Shown here piece by piece: positions 21,698 through 22,390 of a stretch of 22,390 bases of DNA. Position numbers and translations under genes: made by a program. The notes under the pieces are model-generated. The model worked only from the letters and a program-made list of their open reading frames with translations, was not told where the DNA came from and searched no databases. Source of the stretch: CAWDLX01 sp046728155. GTDB lineage: Bacteria; Actinomycetota; Actinomycetes; Mycobacteriales; Micromonosporaceae. The stretch covers positions 1-22,390 of the forward strand of contig JBKPDY010000024.1 in assembly GCA_046728155.1 (NCBI GenBank), read 5' to 3'. Positions within the stretch are counted from its first letter, which is position 1. Every line of letters starts with the position of its first letter.

Positions 21698-22390
21698 GGC
21701 CGGCCGGCCACCGTCGTGGTATCAGCGGTCGTCGACCCCGCCCGCGGACCTCGCGGCGGACGGTGGTGCAGCCGTTCGTCGAAGCGGGCGAGGTCCCTTG
21801 TGGACGACGACTCGAGCTGCCAGGGAACGCTCGTCACCATGACGCCCGGTTCGAAGAGCAGCCGTCCCTTGATGCGCAGGGCACTCTGGTTGTGCAACAG
21901 ATGCTCCCACCACCGGCCGACGACGTACTCGGGAATGAAGACCGTCACCACGTCGCGCGGCGATCTGGCCCGAAGGTTCTTGACGTAGTCCACGATCGGT
22001 TTGGTGATCTCCCGGTACGGGGACTCGATGACGCGTAGGGGCGCCTTGACCTCGCGGCGCTCCCATTCCTCCTGGATCTTGCGGGTGTCCGCCTCGTCGA
22101 CGTTGACGGTCAGAGCCGTCAACGTGTCCGGTCGGGTCGCCTGCGCGTAGGCCACCGCCCGCAGCGTCGGCAGGTGCACCTTGCTGACGAGCACGATGGC
22201 GTGGTTGCGGGCCGGCAGCATCGGTCGCTCGTCCGGCGGATCCAGCTCTCGGGCGACGGTGTCGTAGTGGCGCCGGATGCCGAGCATGGTGAGGTACATG
22301 ACGGCCATCGCCGCGATCGCGATCCATGCCCCGAGCAGGAACTTGGTGATGAGCACGATGAGAAGCACGGTCCCGGTCAGGCACATGCCG
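21694..22390 (-). CDS. APC-superfamily permease, C-terminal part (5' end outside window)
   Basis: This is the C-terminal about 230 residues of a larger permease; the frame remains open through the right edge. Two final membrane helices are visible (TGTVLLIVLITKFLLGAWIA and IAIAAMAVMYLTMLG). They are followed by a cytoplasmic domain of about 150 residues (HAIVLVSKVHLPTLRAVAYA, TLTALTVNVDEADT, VVTVFIPEYVVGRWWEHLLH) that resembles the universal-stress-like tails of APC/KimA-type carriers. Related actinobacterial genes lie next to TrkA-type potassium regulators, so a potassium or amino-acid substrate is plausible; neither is shown here. The last 30 residues are a polar tail rich in Arg, Pro and Thr. 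It is coupled by GTGA to the RNA methyltransferase gene. Confidence 0.9.
   Translation of the reverse strand, partial: GMCLTGTVLLIVLITKFLLGAWIAIAAMAVMYLTMLGIRRHYDTVARELDPPDERPMLPARNHAIVLVSKVHLPTLRAVAYAQATRPDTLTALTVNVDEADTRKIQEEWERREVKAPLRVIESPYREITKPIVDYVKNLRARSPRDVVTVFIPEYVVGRWWEHLLHNQSALRIKGRLLFEPGVMVTSVPWQLESSSTRDLARFDERLHHRPPRGPRAGSTTADTTTVAGRP

Overview
The window is high-GC DNA from an actinomycete, probably of the Micromonosporales. GTG starts are frequent, same-strand genes are often joined by 4-base GTGA or ATGA overlaps, and several genes look leaderless. The backbone order msrB, hemQ, hemG/hemY, hemE, DUF3000, RNase D, dxs, TRAM methyltransferase, APC permease matches, as I recall it, the Mycobacterium tuberculosis Rv2674-Rv2690c neighbourhood. 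Most of the window is therefore ordinary actinobacterial core, with lineage-specific genes set into it.

Layout from left to right: the 3' part of msrB (+) converges on a small conserved-looking hypothetical gene (-) across a palindromic terminator. An accessory island at about 938-2363 (+) carries a decayed Fic/Doc-type toxin-antitoxin pair, then an intact-looking two-gene module of a 68-residue protein and a nucleotidyltransferase that resembles the mycobacterial MenA1-MenT1 pair. A heme operon hemE-hemG-hemQ runs on the minus strand (5761-2576) and serves the coproporphyrin-dependent pathway. A DUF3000 gene (+) overlaps tail to tail with a SAM methyltransferase (-), which is followed by a proline-rich single-pass membrane protein (-). 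RNase D (+) and galE (-) converge over a strong hairpin. A fatty-acid oxidation pair, fadA-fadB, follows on the plus strand (10745-14025).

The right half begins with a shortened AbiEi/DUF559-like remnant (+). The rest is on the minus strand. Read in the direction of transcription from the right edge, it is: the C-terminal part of an APC permease with a TRAM-domain RNA methyltransferase coupled to it, a 46-bp hyphenated inverted repeat, dxs (first enzyme of the MEP isoprenoid pathway), a membrane-anchored PQQ-like beta-propeller protein, and an OmpR-type response regulator with its histidine kinase. A tandem repeat sits between regulator and kinase, and each copy ends on an ATG.

I found no clearly new defence or biosynthetic system. 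The items most worth a second look are the tandem toxin-antitoxin island (one dead, one apparently alive), the start-codon-linked repeat between the two-component genes, the recurring TANNNT-N6-start architecture of leaderless genes, and the large inverted repeat between dxs and the RNA methyltransferase. No tRNA, rRNA, CRISPR array, insertion sequence or riboswitch was recognised.
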